32,744 nucleotides of DNA, taken from assembly GCA_948971535.1 (NCBI GenBank), contig CARFEX010000001.1, positions 8,321 through 41,064 of the forward strand, read 5' to 3'. Below are positions 1 to 7,205 of this stretch, piece by piece (position 1 is the stretch's first letter; the number at the start of each line of letters is the position of its first letter). The DNA is from an uncultured Eubacteriales bacterium. GTDB lineage: Bacteria; Bacillota; Clostridia; Christensenellales; UBA1242. The translations under genes and the position numbers were made by a program. The notes under the pieces are model-generated. The model did not search any database, had not been told where the DNA came from, and worked only from the letters and a program-made list of their open reading frames with translations.

Positions 1-555
1 ATTTTTCTTTGTTATTTTCTTTTCATTAATAACATAATTTTCTCCATCTAAAAATTTTTCGCGTGCAGTAATTTCGCTCTTTTCATCATAGAATAATTCT
101 AAAGCTTCATCTAAATCTACTTCAACAAGTCTTGCGATTTCTTCACCATTCACTTCATATTCTTCAAGCGTTTTATCAGAAGGATATAAATAAACATATT
201 GAAACTCATTTGCAATATAATTTTCAGTCACTGTAGCCGCAGTTTGCCTTATTCCTAAAAATACAAGTTGAGACAGCTTAACATCTTCAAGAAGTTCTTC
301 TTTTATTTCTCTAACAGATTGTTCTTCTGTTTCGCCCGCTTGAATGTGACCGCCCACAGTAAAATCAAGCAGTGCATTATTATCTGTGATAATATTATCT
401 TTAGGTCTTTTTCTTTGAAAAAAAACCTTTCTTAATTTGGGATTTATTGCAAGAACCGTGATGACCTTATGCCAATAACCCTTCGTATGACATTCTTTTT
501 TTTCACAAATTCCTATATGCTTAAACTTATCTGTATAAATATCTAAATATTCCAT
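1..555 (-). CDS. Nudix hydrolase, IPP-isomerase-like subgroup (3' end outside window)
   Basis: The reading frame opens with ATG at 555 behind an AAGGAG ribosome site (562-567) and stays open for 185 codons to the window edge, so the C-terminus is missing. The product begins MEYLDIYTDKFKHIG, continues with a KGYWHKVITVLAIN strand, and carries a Nudix box beginning GGHIQAGETEEQSVREIKEE near residues 75-95. Nudix enzymes hydrolyse nucleoside diphosphates linked to another group. The early HxxGYWH segment and the AGHI-like motif resemble the YfcD/IPP-isomerase-like branch, whose substrates are mostly unknown. The box is odd: only six residues separate the GE glutamate from the RE pair, where seven are usual, and the glycine after the EE pair is absent. 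The RE and EE metal-binding residues are kept, so activity remains possible. Family assignment is firm; the substrate cannot be inferred. Confidence 0.85.
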   Translation of the reverse strand, partial: MEYLDIYTDKFKHIGICEKKECHTKGYWHKVITVLAINPKLRKVFFQRKRPKDNIITDNNALLDFTVGGHIQAGETEEQSVREIKEELLEDVKLSQLVFLGIRQTAATVTENYIANEFQYVYLYPSDKTLEEYEVNGEEIARLVEVDLDEALELFYDEKSEITAREKFLDGENYVINEKKITKKN

Positions 556-559
556 TTTA

Positions 560-1175
560 TTCTCCTTCATAATTTTTTAAAAAATTGGTTGCATCAATTA
601 TCATATTTTCAAATGCGTTTTTTATGTCTACATTATAACATTTACAAAAATTAAACACAACACAAATAAGGCAGTTTATCTTAAAAATTACAAATTCTTC
701 AATACATTTAAAATTCAATCTAATTTTTGTATGCCTAAAATCATTAATTTCCATTACTGTTTCAGTAATTTGTCCAGTAAGTGTAAGCAGATTAATTAAA
801 GAATCACCACAATAATGTCGTTTAAAAGTCTCAACTAAATCAAAATCAAATTTCCAAGATAAGGCGAAATTTTGTAAAATTACATCACTTACTTCTCCAC
901 CAAGATTTTAAATATTTCTTCCTTATTCTCCTACCCTATCATTACCTTCAACAATAAAACTTAAATGGCCAAGTTGCACCACGAGCTCAGGCAAAACCGT
1001 CAAAGCCTTCATTTCTTCTCAGTTATCTGAAAAGCTTTCTTTAGATTGATAGCTTTTAAATAATTGTTTTCTATAAATGTTTTAATATTCATCAATGTTA
1101 AAATCCTTTTTATAAAGCTATGGCATCAAGAGTTATCCATAATTTTTTCATTGTTATACATCCTATTTAAAATTA
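560..1175 (-). pseudogene. Decayed coding remnants in a gene-free stretch (556-1409)
   Basis: This 850-base stretch holds no intact gene. On the minus strand protein-like pieces follow one another but are broken by stops and frame changes. One piece starts MYNNEKIMDNS near 1163 and hits a stop. Another reads MNIKTFIENNYLKAINL. A third, beginning near 1011, reads MKALTVLPELVVQLGHLSF and stops. A fourth runs from about 900 down to 557 and contains GGEVSDVILQNFALSWKF and KRHYCGDSL. The spacing of LPELV, then GGEV...W, then RHY recalls an HDOD/HD-type domain, but the match is weak and is my impression only. The last piece ends at 557-559, directly before the Nudix start. A dead gene, or a damaged coding region close to the tRNA fragment, is the likeliest reading. 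Confidence 0.35.
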
Positions 1176-1261
1176 ATAAAAATAAGCATTACTGCTTACC
1201 TTGTATTAAAAAAAAACTGTTGTATTTTTCTCCAAAATTTCTACCAAAATTACTCATTTTG

Positions 1262-1291
1262 TTGACAATCTTAATTAAACTTTTGTAAAAT
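1262..1291 (+). promoter_or_regulatory. Sigma-70-type promoter pointing toward the tRNA-Ser fragment
   Basis: TTGACA at 1262-1267 matches the -35 consensus exactly. TAAAAT at 1286-1291 matches the -10 in five of six bases, with an 18-base spacer. It lies about 120 bases upstream of the tRNA-Ser 3' half on the same strand, so it may be the original promoter of that tRNA locus. Confidence 0.4.
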
Positions 1292-1409
1292 AAAATTATC
1301 ATAAGAAGGCTTTTGTTGGCATTTTAATCAGTCGTTCTGCCTTTAATTTAGGGACTTTTAGCAATCAAAGACAATCTTGTTTGTGAATGATTAAAAAAGA
1401 GCGGAAAAG

Positions 1410-1465
1410 CTTGAAAACCGTTGGTGTGAAAGCATCCTGGGGCTCGAATCCCTATCTCTCCGCCA
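1410..1465 (+). tRNA. Orphan 3' half of tRNA-Ser(UGA), probably a pseudo-tRNA
   Basis: The sequence runs from the anticodon loop CTTGAAA (anticodon TGA) through the 3' anticodon stem ACCGT, a serine-type long variable arm, and a T arm TGGGG/CCCTA. It ends with the 3' acceptor strand TCTCTCC, discriminator G and encoded CCA at 1463-1465. The 5' half is missing: no GGAGAGA acceptor strand or intact D arm lies upstream. Only a GAGCGG scrap at 1399-1404 recalls a D arm, and the five bases before the loop (AAAAG) cannot pair with ACCGT. The T loop starts CTCGAAT instead of the near-universal TTCGAAT. It is therefore very unlikely to be charged. It could be the remnant of a tRNA-targeted integration or of a deletion. 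Confidence 0.7.
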
Positions 1466-1470
1466 AATAA

Positions 1471-1498
1471 AAAAGAGGATTAATTTTCCTCTTTTTCT
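1471..1498. terminator. Bidirectional hairpin terminator between the tRNA fragment and the GNAT gene
   Basis: AAAAGAGGA (1471-1479) pairs with TCCTCTTTT (1487-1495) across a seven-base loop, with T runs on both strands. It includes the stop codon and last codons of the convergent minus-strand gene. Confidence 0.65.
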
Positions 1499-2352
1499 TT
1501 TATATATTGATAGTAAATATGTTTTGGTTTGGCAGTTGTAGTCTCAACTATCTCTTTTGCCAATGAGTTATTTTCAAACGTTTCCATTTTAACATTCTTA
1601 TAAACAGCAAAAACTTTGTTCAAAACAGCTTTAGTAAAGCTTTGAAACTCTTGCTTACTGCATGCTTTTGCACTATCTTGCAAAACAAGCGTTTCATCAT
1701 CCTTGACTTTAAAGAATATCCAGCCCACAACTTTGCCTTCATTAACAAGTACAAAGCTATTGTTTTTAGAAATATTATTATTCAATGTATCTATATTATT
1801 TCTTTTTATAAGTTCTGCTTTTGCTAAATCGTTATCTTTATCATAAAACACTTTAACAGTTTCTTCCAATCTTAATTTCAATTCTTCTGTAAGACTTTTG
1901 CTAAGATTGCTTACAGATAAGAAAGAAATTTTATCTTCAAATTCATCAGGTTTAACATCTTCTTTTGCTATAAAATAAATTTTTGAAGTGCTAGATAGAT
2001 TAAATCCAAGACTTTCATATAACTTTATTGAATCGACATCATTATTCTCAACTACCGCTGAAAGAGAGGTTTTATTCATATCCTGTACTACAAAATTAAG
2101 CATTTGCTTTTCAAGATTAAATTCAACAAATTCGCTAGCTATAAAATATTGAATTGGGCATGGTGTCACCTCCGAGCCATAACCTCTAACTTCAACATAT
2201 CCAATTTTCTCACCATCTTTTTTAAAAAGAAAATAAACCGCATCTTTATGATAACTAAGTTCGTATCTTAGCAAAAATTGCAGAAATTCTGGTTTTGCTA
2301 ATGTTGGAAAAATTTTCTCGATGTTGACAACTACACCAATATTATTCATCAT
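1480..2352 (-). CDS. Tandem GNAT-fold acetyltransferase-like protein
   Basis: This 290-residue soluble protein appears to contain two GNAT-type units. The first (about 1-130) has the strand KKDGEKIGYVEVRG and ends with the typical acetyl-CoA-fold signature NNDVDSIKLYESLGF near residues 103-117. The second (about 140-285) has SFVLVNEGKVVGWIFFKV and an ENNSLAKEIVETT segment in the equivalent place. GNAT enzymes move an acyl group from acyl-CoA to an amine, but nothing here identifies the acceptor. The second unit lacks a clear acetyl-CoA-binding Q/RxxGxG/A loop, so one or both halves may be inactive. Two adjacent ATG codons start the frame, behind GAGG at a five-base spacing. It has its own strong promoter and terminator and looks monocistronic. 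Confidence 0.7.
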   Translation of the reverse strand: MMNNIGVVVNIEKIFPTLAKPEFLQFLLRYELSYHKDAVYFLFKKDGEKIGYVEVRGYGSEVTPCPIQYFIASEFVEFNLEKQMLNFVVQDMNKTSLSAVVENNDVDSIKLYESLGFNLSSTSKIYFIAKEDVKPDEFEDKISFLSVSNLSKSLTEELKLRLEETVKVFYDKDNDLAKAELIKRNNIDTLNNNISKNNSFVLVNEGKVVGWIFFKVKDDETLVLQDSAKACSKQEFQSFTKAVLNKVFAVYKNVKMETFENNSLAKEIVETTTAKPKHIYYQYIKEKEEN

Positions 2353-2384
2353 ACGTACCTCATTAAATAAATCTCTTATGTTTC

Positions 2385-2413
2385 AATATACCAACAAATT
2401 AACATTTTGTCAA
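2385..2413 (-). promoter_or_regulatory. Sigma-A promoter of the GNAT gene
   Basis: On the minus strand a perfect TTGACA (2413-2408) is followed after exactly 17 bases by TATATT (2390-2385), about 33 bases before the start codon. It is the best-looking vegetative promoter in the window. Confidence 0.75.
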
Positions 2414-2439
2414 ATTGATTTGTTACAAGAGTACTAAAA

Positions 2440-2485
2440 ATTTAATAAAAAATCACTTTGAATTATATTAGGCTTTCAAAGTGAT
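2440..2485 (-). terminator. Terminator of tilS
   Basis: ATCACTTTGAA (2452-2462) and TTCAAAGTGAT (2475-2485) form an 11-base-pair perfect stem with a 12-base loop. On the minus strand it is followed by a T-rich run. It lies 16 bases after the tilS stop codon. Confidence 0.75.
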
Positions 2486-2500
2486 ATATTGGCTTTGCCA

Positions 2501-3832
2501 TTATTGCTTTCTCTCAACTTCTATCATAAATGCGGTTGGTACATCTTCAACTTTAACCTTCTCAGAAATTTCCACACCTGCTATCGCATAGATTTCATTT
2601 CCATCAGCAAGCACAGGAATAAAATTTCTTAATCTTTGAGGTATTTTTTTGTCTATAAAATAGCTCTTTAATTTTTTGCTACCGCCACCAAATTTCTCAA
2701 ACACATCACCATCTTCACGGAAACGCCATGAAGCAGTCTTTGGCACTTTTCGATAATCGAGAAATAGACAGTTTTCTTTTGGCGAAAATTCTTTAACTCT
2801 TTTAACTATTACTTTACCAAAATTTGGTACATCAAACTCACCACATTTAAATGGTTGAATAAAATCAATCTCTTCAACATGTCTATTATGTATTGTTAAA
2901 TAATCATACTCTTTAATCGCAATCGCTTCAAAAGGTAGATAAATTCTTTTTCCATTTCCACCATTTACAGCAAGGTCTTTAATAGCTTCTATATGTTTTC
3001 TTTCGATATCTTTTGTAATACCTATTTTTTTGAAAACCTTAAAGAGCATTCTTGACACTATTGGGTTTTGATATAAAAAATAACTTGTTGGTATGCGAGC
3101 CATTTTATCTTCAAACATTATCGCATCGGTATAGGTCATTGAATTGATAAATTGGTCATCTTCAGCTATACTTTTCGCAAAACCTGTTATAGCATCCACA
3201 GCACCTGGCCACCTTTTTACAATCTCTTTCATAAGCACGTTACGAACAAAATTGCGATTATAGGAGTTATCGTCATTAGTGTAATCGTCTACATAGTCTA
3301 TTTTATTTTCTGCCAAATAATCATAAATTTCTTCTTTTGAGGTAGAAAGCATTGGTCTAATAAATACTTTATCTCTAATAGCCTCCATACCTTTTGCTCC
3401 ACTTACACCTGTACCACGGAATAAATGCATAAGTATAGTTTCCGCTTGGTCAAGCTTGTGATGAGCAAGTGCTATCTTGTCAATCAAGCCTTTTTTAATA
3501 AGAGCATTAAAAACCCCATATCGTCCTTCACGAGCCGCAGACTCAATACTAAGCCCTTTTTCTTTTGCTAGTTTTGGCACATCTATCCTAAATTTGTAAA
3601 ATCTCACTCCAAATTCTCTAGCTTTAGTTCTAACAAATTCGGCATCTTCACGGCTATTTTCACGAATACCATGGTCTACATGAATAGCAACCACTTCTAT
3701 GTCAAACTTCTCCTGATTTTCAGCCAAATAATGAAGAAGCGCCATTGAGTCACTTCCTCCACTACATCCTACACCTATAACATCTCCACTTTTAATAATT
3801 TTTGTTTCTTTAATAAAGTTTTCAATATCTAA
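2501..3832 (-). CDS. tilS: tRNA(Ile)-lysidine synthase TilS
   Basis: TilS attaches lysine to C34 of the CAU-anticodon tRNA-Ile in an ATP-dependent reaction, so that it reads AUA as isoleucine. The protein (443 residues from this start) has the PP-loop ATP-pyrophosphatase motif GCSGGSDSMALLHYL near residues 20-35, then VDHGIRENSREDAEFV, AHHKLDQAETILMHLFRGTG and FIRPML, all TilS landmarks. A C-terminal TilS_C domain contains FREDGDVFEKFG, KKLKSYFIDKKIP and VLADGNEIYAIAGV. Although the frame opens 13 codons earlier, I place the start at the ATG at 3832, because it has a GGAG ribosome site five bases upstream and gives the usual N-terminus MLDIENFI. The gene directly follows spoIIE, which matches the spoIIE...tilS neighbourhood of Bacillus and relatives. 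A hairpin and a separate promoter lie between them. Confidence 0.96.
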   Translation of the reverse strand, partial: LDIENFIKETKIIKSGDVIGVGCSGGSDSMALLHYLAENQEKFDIEVVAIHVDHGIRENSREDAEFVRTKAREFGVRFYKFRIDVPKLAKEKGLSIESAAREGRYGVFNALIKKGLIDKIALAHHKLDQAETILMHLFRGTGVSGAKGMEAIRDKVFIRPMLSTSKEEIYDYLAENKIDYVDDYTNDDNSYNRNFVRNVLMKEIVKRWPGAVDAITGFAKSIAEDDQFINSMTYTDAIMFEDKMARIPTSYFLYQNPIVSRMLFKVFKKIGITKDIERKHIEAIKDLAVNGGNGKRIYLPFEAIAIKEYDYLTIHNRHVEEIDFIQPFKCGEFDVPNFGKVIVKRVKEFSPKENCLFLDYRKVPKTASWRFREDGDVFEKFGGGSKKLKSYFIDKKIPQRLRNFIPVLADGNEIYAIAGVEISEKVKVEDVPTAFMIEVERKQ

Positions 3833-3859
3833 CATACTCGCTCCAAAATTACAAGAGTT

Positions 3860-3888
3860 ATTATATATCAAAATAAAAAATAGTGCAA
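3860..3888 (-). promoter_or_regulatory. Sigma-A promoter of tilS
   Basis: The minus strand shows TTGCAC (3888-3883), a 17-base spacer and a perfect TATAAT (3865-3860), 27 bases upstream of the chosen ATG at 3832. This supports that start over the longer frame, whose first codon at 3871 would lie upstream of the transcript. Confidence 0.65.
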
Positions 3889-3937
3889 TACTAAAAACAA
3901 AAAATTATGTTTTTAATAAAAATTTATTGATTATAAA

Positions 3938-3967
3938 AAGAAAAACAGCATAATTTGCTGTTTTTTT
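3938..3967. terminator. Terminator between spoIIE and tilS
   Basis: AAAAACAGCA (3941-3950) pairs with TGCTGTTTTT (3956-3965) over a five-base loop. T-rich tails exist on both strands; the functional direction is minus, just after the spoIIE stop. Confidence 0.75.
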
Positions 3968-3983
3968 ATTCTTTTTTAACTTT

Positions 3984-6272
3984 TTATGCTGAAAATATCT
4001 TTACCACCAAACAAGTCATATCATCTACTGCATAACCATTATTATTTGCAAGTGCTTTTTGCATAATTGCACTAGCATACTCCTGTGGATTTTGAGTTTT
4101 AATGGTAAGCAGAAAATCTTTAAATTCACTATCATTACCAAAACTATCACTAATTCCATCACTACAAAGAACAATCATATCCTTTTCGCTAAGAACCACT
4201 TTTTTAATCTGAGCTTTTACGTTTGCTAGCACTCCAACAGGCAAAGCTCCTCCTTCAAAAATTTTACATTCTTCTTCTGAGCGAATGTATGAAGAAGGCG
4301 CGCCCATTTTTATGCAGTCAGCAATACCATTTTTAAGGTCTACCACACAGACATCTATAGTAGAAAATACATCATCCTTTTCTAGATTGAGAAGTTTGTT
4401 TACACTAGACAAGATAAGCTCATTGTCAAACCCCGCTTTATAAAAATTCTCTATAAGTCCTATGGTCGTTTCACTTTTCTGATTTGCTTGATTGCCACTA
4501 CCCATACCATCACAAATTGCAAATAAAAATTTGTCACCGTCAAGCCTAATTACACTATGACAATCGCCTGACATTGTAGCTCCACTTTTACATTGTGTTG
4601 CCACACCAAATATCGCATCAAAGCGAGGTGAGGTTTTAAGATTGACATTCACAAGCCCAGAACGAGTAGATGGATAAACTTCATATATAGACATCTTGCA
4701 ATTACAAACCTTACTAACCACTTGGGCAAGTTTAGGTCTATTGCTATCCTCAGAACGAACAATCAAACTTGCCATAATAGTCCTTGCATCCTTATCATAA
4801 ACTACCGCATCGGTACAAATTATATTGTTATATGCAAGTTCATCAATAATCTTGTTTTCTTGCGAAGCATTGAATGAAACCATAGTATCTACTTCACTTG
4901 CTAAAGATTTCATAATCTGTGAAATTCCGCCAAGTTGGTCTGAAATCAACATTTTGCTAGTATCTACATTGGAAACAAGATTTGCATAATTTTTATATTG
5001 ACTTGTCAAAGTATTGATTTCACTAATCAAACTATTCATTCTTCCACACCGAGAAGTAAGATAGCTAGGTATATCTAATAATGTAATTTTTCCTCTTTCC
5101 ATAGAAATTTGTATCAATTCCCCAAACACCTTCTTAGTATCTGCACAAAAAGTTCTATGACAATGTTTGTGTTCTGGACAGTTTTTGCAAACCGAATTTC
5201 GTATTTCTTCAAAAAGCATATTTTTCACTTCTTCATCACTAAGTTCCTCTTTGATAAGCTTTTTGAAAACCTCATTCATATCATAAAAGACTTCTGAAAG
5301 ATTGTTAAGTCTGCGATACAAAACCTCACGATTTCTATTAACCACATTTTTAACAGCCATGCGGTCATTATTTGAAGACAGGAGAACACTGACATTGTCA
5401 ATCCATTTTTTCGGCATAAATAAAAATGCTAAAGCGCCTAACACTATAGGCAATATTTCCAACCAACCATAGCTATAATACAATTTAAAATAAAACCCTA
5501 TAACAAGCTCGCAGGCTATTAAAGCCAGAAATGGATACACTCTTTTTTGAGATTTAAAAGCTACAATAGCAAGCGACCAAAGTAGAATTGGAGCAACAAA
5601 AACAGGATTGTTAGAATTTATCAAAGTACCAAGGCTTAAAATTCCTGCTATAAGTGTTGTGTATGCTGTTTTTGAAGTATAAGAAATAGAAAGCAAAGCA
5701 AAAGCAACAAAAAGTTTTAAAAATGAAAATCCATATAAATTTATGGAATATAATCCGTCACTTATTGCCATAAGAACACTAGCACCGCAAATAAGTTCTA
5801 AAGATGTCAATTTGTAAGCAAAGCCTCTAACAATTATAGGCTCAAAAATATGATTGCATGCATAGAGAAATACAAGCCCAAGCATTATGTTTAAAACTAT
5901 GAGATAAGGACTTAACCCTCCAAGAACCTGAAAAACAATTGAAGCTGTTTGTCCTACAACACAATAAATGCCAAGTTCCCATTTTTTCATATTTTTCTTT
6001 GTAAGCACGTGTATGTAATATGGAACAACCAACATAAAAACTGTTACAATTGAAGCTATTGCCCCTTCAAATGACATAGCAGACAAAGAAGTTGCTAAAA
6101 TATAAGCTGGAGCTAAAATCCAAACTTTTTGATTTGCCCATGCAAGTGCAAAAAGCATAGAAAAGGCAAATGGAAAAATAACGCCACCTATGCAAGCATT
6201 TGCTAAAATATAAAATAGCAATAGATAAACTAAAAATAAAACTATATATACAATTTTTCCTTTAAATTTCAT
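3984..6272 (-). CDS. spoIIE: Stage II sporulation protein E, membrane PP2C-type phosphatase
   Basis: SpoIIE dephosphorylates the anti-anti-sigma factor SpoIIAA in the forespore to release sigma-F, and it associates with FtsZ at the polar septum. The first 290 or so residues contain about ten hydrophobic segments. A central soluble region follows, with a cysteine cluster CKNCPEHKHCHRTFC near residue 365 that is typical of the family. The C-terminal PP2C phosphatase domain has metal-binding aspartates in MSGDCHS, AICDGMGSG, LCSDGISDSF and VDDMTCLVV. The 762-residue length is close to the family norm of about 800. I chose the ATG at 6272 (MKFKGKIVY) because GGAG lies six bases upstream; the in-frame ATG at 6284 has no ribosome site. 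All catalytic residues are present, so the gene looks functional. Confidence 0.95.
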   Translation of the reverse strand: MKFKGKIVYIVLFLVYLLLFYILANACIGGVIFPFAFSMLFALAWANQKVWILAPAYILATSLSAMSFEGAIASIVTVFMLVVPYYIHVLTKKNMKKWELGIYCVVGQTASIVFQVLGGLSPYLIVLNIMLGLVFLYACNHIFEPIIVRGFAYKLTSLELICGASVLMAISDGLYSINLYGFSFLKLFVAFALLSISYTSKTAYTTLIAGILSLGTLINSNNPVFVAPILLWSLAIVAFKSQKRVYPFLALIACELVIGFYFKLYYSYGWLEILPIVLGALAFLFMPKKWIDNVSVLLSSNNDRMAVKNVVNRNREVLYRRLNNLSEVFYDMNEVFKKLIKEELSDEEVKNMLFEEIRNSVCKNCPEHKHCHRTFCADTKKVFGELIQISMERGKITLLDIPSYLTSRCGRMNSLISEINTLTSQYKNYANLVSNVDTSKMLISDQLGGISQIMKSLASEVDTMVSFNASQENKIIDELAYNNIICTDAVVYDKDARTIMASLIVRSEDSNRPKLAQVVSKVCNCKMSIYEVYPSTRSGLVNVNLKTSPRFDAIFGVATQCKSGATMSGDCHSVIRLDGDKFLFAICDGMGSGNQANQKSETTIGLIENFYKAGFDNELILSSVNKLLNLEKDDVFSTIDVCVVDLKNGIADCIKMGAPSSYIRSEEECKIFEGGALPVGVLANVKAQIKKVVLSEKDMIVLCSDGISDSFGNDSEFKDFLLTIKTQNPQEYASAIMQKALANNNGYAVDDMTCLVVKIFSA

Positions 6273-6291
6273 GATTTTCTCCATGAAAATA

Positions 6292-6366
6292 ATTATAATT
6301 CACATGAAAAAATCCGCATAAGTGATATTTGTCCACTTTTGCGGAAAAGAATATAAATTTGTCATT
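6292..6366 (-). promoter_or_regulatory. Possible spoIIE promoter with Spo0A-box-like sites
   Basis: A perfect TATAAT (6297-6292) lies 20 bases before the spoIIE ATG, with no recognisable -35 at 16-19 bases. On the plus strand TTTGTCCAC (6328-6336) and TTTGTCATT (6358-6366) each match the Spo0A box TTTGTCRAA at seven of nine positions, in the same orientation and 30 bases apart. In Bacillus, spoIIE uses an atypical sigma-A promoter activated by Spo0A, so the pattern is suggestive. In an AT-rich region such partial matches can occur by chance. Confidence 0.35.
6306..6345 (-). terminator. Terminator of the guanylate kinase gene
   Basis: TCCGCATAAGTG (6313-6324) and CACTTTTGCGGA (6334-6345) pair with one mismatch over a nine-base loop. 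On the minus strand it is followed by six T. It sits in the 98-base gap before spoIIE, so spoIIE is probably transcribed from its own promoter. Confidence 0.8.
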
Positions 6367-6370
6367 GTAA

Positions 6371-6919
6371 TTATCTTTTGTCAAGAATTTTGTTTATTGC
6401 ATTTAACGTTGTTTGAATATCTATATTTTCTATTGAGTAATCATAAAACTTTTTATTTTCTCGTTCTAATTTCGCTCTAGAAAGACGAACTTCTATTCTA
6501 TCATCTGTTTCCCCTCGATTTTTTAGCCTGTCTCTTAACACCTCGTTAGGTGCATCAAGAAAAATGGATACACATTCTCCTTTACCTTTCATATATGCTT
6601 TTACTCGTTGCGTTCCATATACATCTATATCTCTTATATAATCGTTTTCTGGCTTTTTAATAGCCTCATCTATGTATTTTTTTATTATTCCATACATAAA
6701 GCCATGCACTTCTTGCGTCTCAAAAAAGTAACCTTGCTTTTCTTTTTGTATGAACTCTTCTGACGACATGTACTCATAAAATTCAATTCCATCAGCATTC
6801 TCACGTTTTGGACGAGTCGTACCTGATAAAATAAAATGCAAATTATCTCGCTTTAACATAAGTTCTTTTATAATAGTATTTTTCCCAACTCCAGAAACAC
6901 CTGATAAAATTATAATCAT
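6371..6919 (-). CDS. gmk: Guanylate kinase (GMP kinase)
   Basis: Guanylate kinase phosphorylates GMP to GDP with ATP. The 182-residue product is near the usual 190-210 length. It has a P-loop SGVSGVGKNT at the N-terminus, the GMP-binding segment SGTTRPKRENADGIEFYEY, FFETQEVHGFMYG, the RDIDVYGTQRVK strand, and the lid/arginine region DRLKNRGETDDRIEVRLSRA, followed by the YDYSIENID end segment. Two positions are unusual. The P-loop reads GKNT where GKST or GKGT is normal, and the usual YGT is YGI. These suggest a diverged enzyme; a second canonical gmk elsewhere in the genome is possible. The start ATG is preceded by AAGGAG. It reads divergently from the ferritin-like gene across the palindromic element. 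Confidence 0.85.
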   Translation of the reverse strand: MIIILSGVSGVGKNTIIKELMLKRDNLHFILSGTTRPKRENADGIEFYEYMSSEEFIQKEKQGYFFETQEVHGFMYGIIKKYIDEAIKKPENDYIRDIDVYGTQRVKAYMKGKGECVSIFLDAPNEVLRDRLKNRGETDDRIEVRLSRAKLERENKKFYDYSIENIDIQTTLNAINKILDKR

Positions 6920-6938
6920 GATTTCTCCTTTTGATTTA

Positions 6939-6947
6939 TTATATCAA
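6939..6947 (-). promoter_or_regulatory. Extended -10 promoter of the guanylate kinase gene
   Basis: TGATATAAT (6947-6939) contains a perfect -10 preceded by a TGn extension, 20 bases before the start codon. The best -35 is only a weak TAGACT at a 16-base spacing. The promoter lies between the palindromic element and the gene, so the element would not be in this mRNA unless an upstream promoter exists. Confidence 0.55.
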
Positions 6948-7018
6948 AGCAGTTTTTTTTAGTCTAGCAAATTAGAGAACTTTCAGTTTAAAGACAAGTG
7001 GCGTGCAACTTCGTTCAT

Positions 7019-7117
7019 GCGACAAGCTATTGAAAAACAATTTTTTCAATAACCGCTTCCTTGCTTCGCCAAGCAAGCGGTTGACTGCTGTTTTAACAAC
7101 AACAGTCAGCTTGTCGC
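7019..7117. repeat. Compact palindromic element folding into a perfect four-way junction
   Basis: An outer 10-base-pair stem joins GCGACAAGCT (7019-7028) to AGCTTGTCGC (7108-7117). Inside are three hairpins with no unpaired base between them. Hairpin one pairs ATTGAAAAA (7029-7037) with TTTTTCAAT (7042-7050) over a four-base loop. Hairpin two pairs AACCGC (7051-7056) with GCGGTT (7077-7082) and TTGCTT (7061-7066) with AAGCAA (7071-7076), leaving a four-base bulge. Hairpin three pairs GACTG (7083-7087) with CAGTC (7103-7107) and TGTT (7089-7092) with AACA (7098-7101) around one C/A mismatch. The element is richer in G and C than its surroundings. An open frame on the minus strand (7154-6972) is explained by it and is not a convincing gene. 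It may be a structured RNA or a small dispersed DNA repeat; only one copy is in the window. Confidence 0.8.
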
Positions 7118-7205
7118 CCCCTCGCACTGTACCTCTATCTTTATTAAATGACAATTAACATAATCATTTTTTATACACACCACATAAATATAAAAAGGAG
7201 GAAAA

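Noticed and set aside
557..754. Minus-strand open frame of 65 codons just upstream of the Nudix gene
   Set aside because: The same frame continues upstream of its ATG with protein-like sequence until an in-frame stop. It looks like the tail of a decayed gene and has no ribosome site of its own.
1064..1288. Plus-strand hydrophobic open frame of 74 codons
   Set aside because: Composition is that of random AT-rich DNA (Leu, Ile, Lys, Phe), it has no ribosome site, and it overlaps decayed fragments and a promoter on the plus strand.
6972..7154. Minus-strand open frame of 60 codons overlapping the palindromic element
   Set aside because: It exists because the structured element happens to lack stops in one frame. 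It has no ribosome site, and its sequence is dictated by the inverted repeats.
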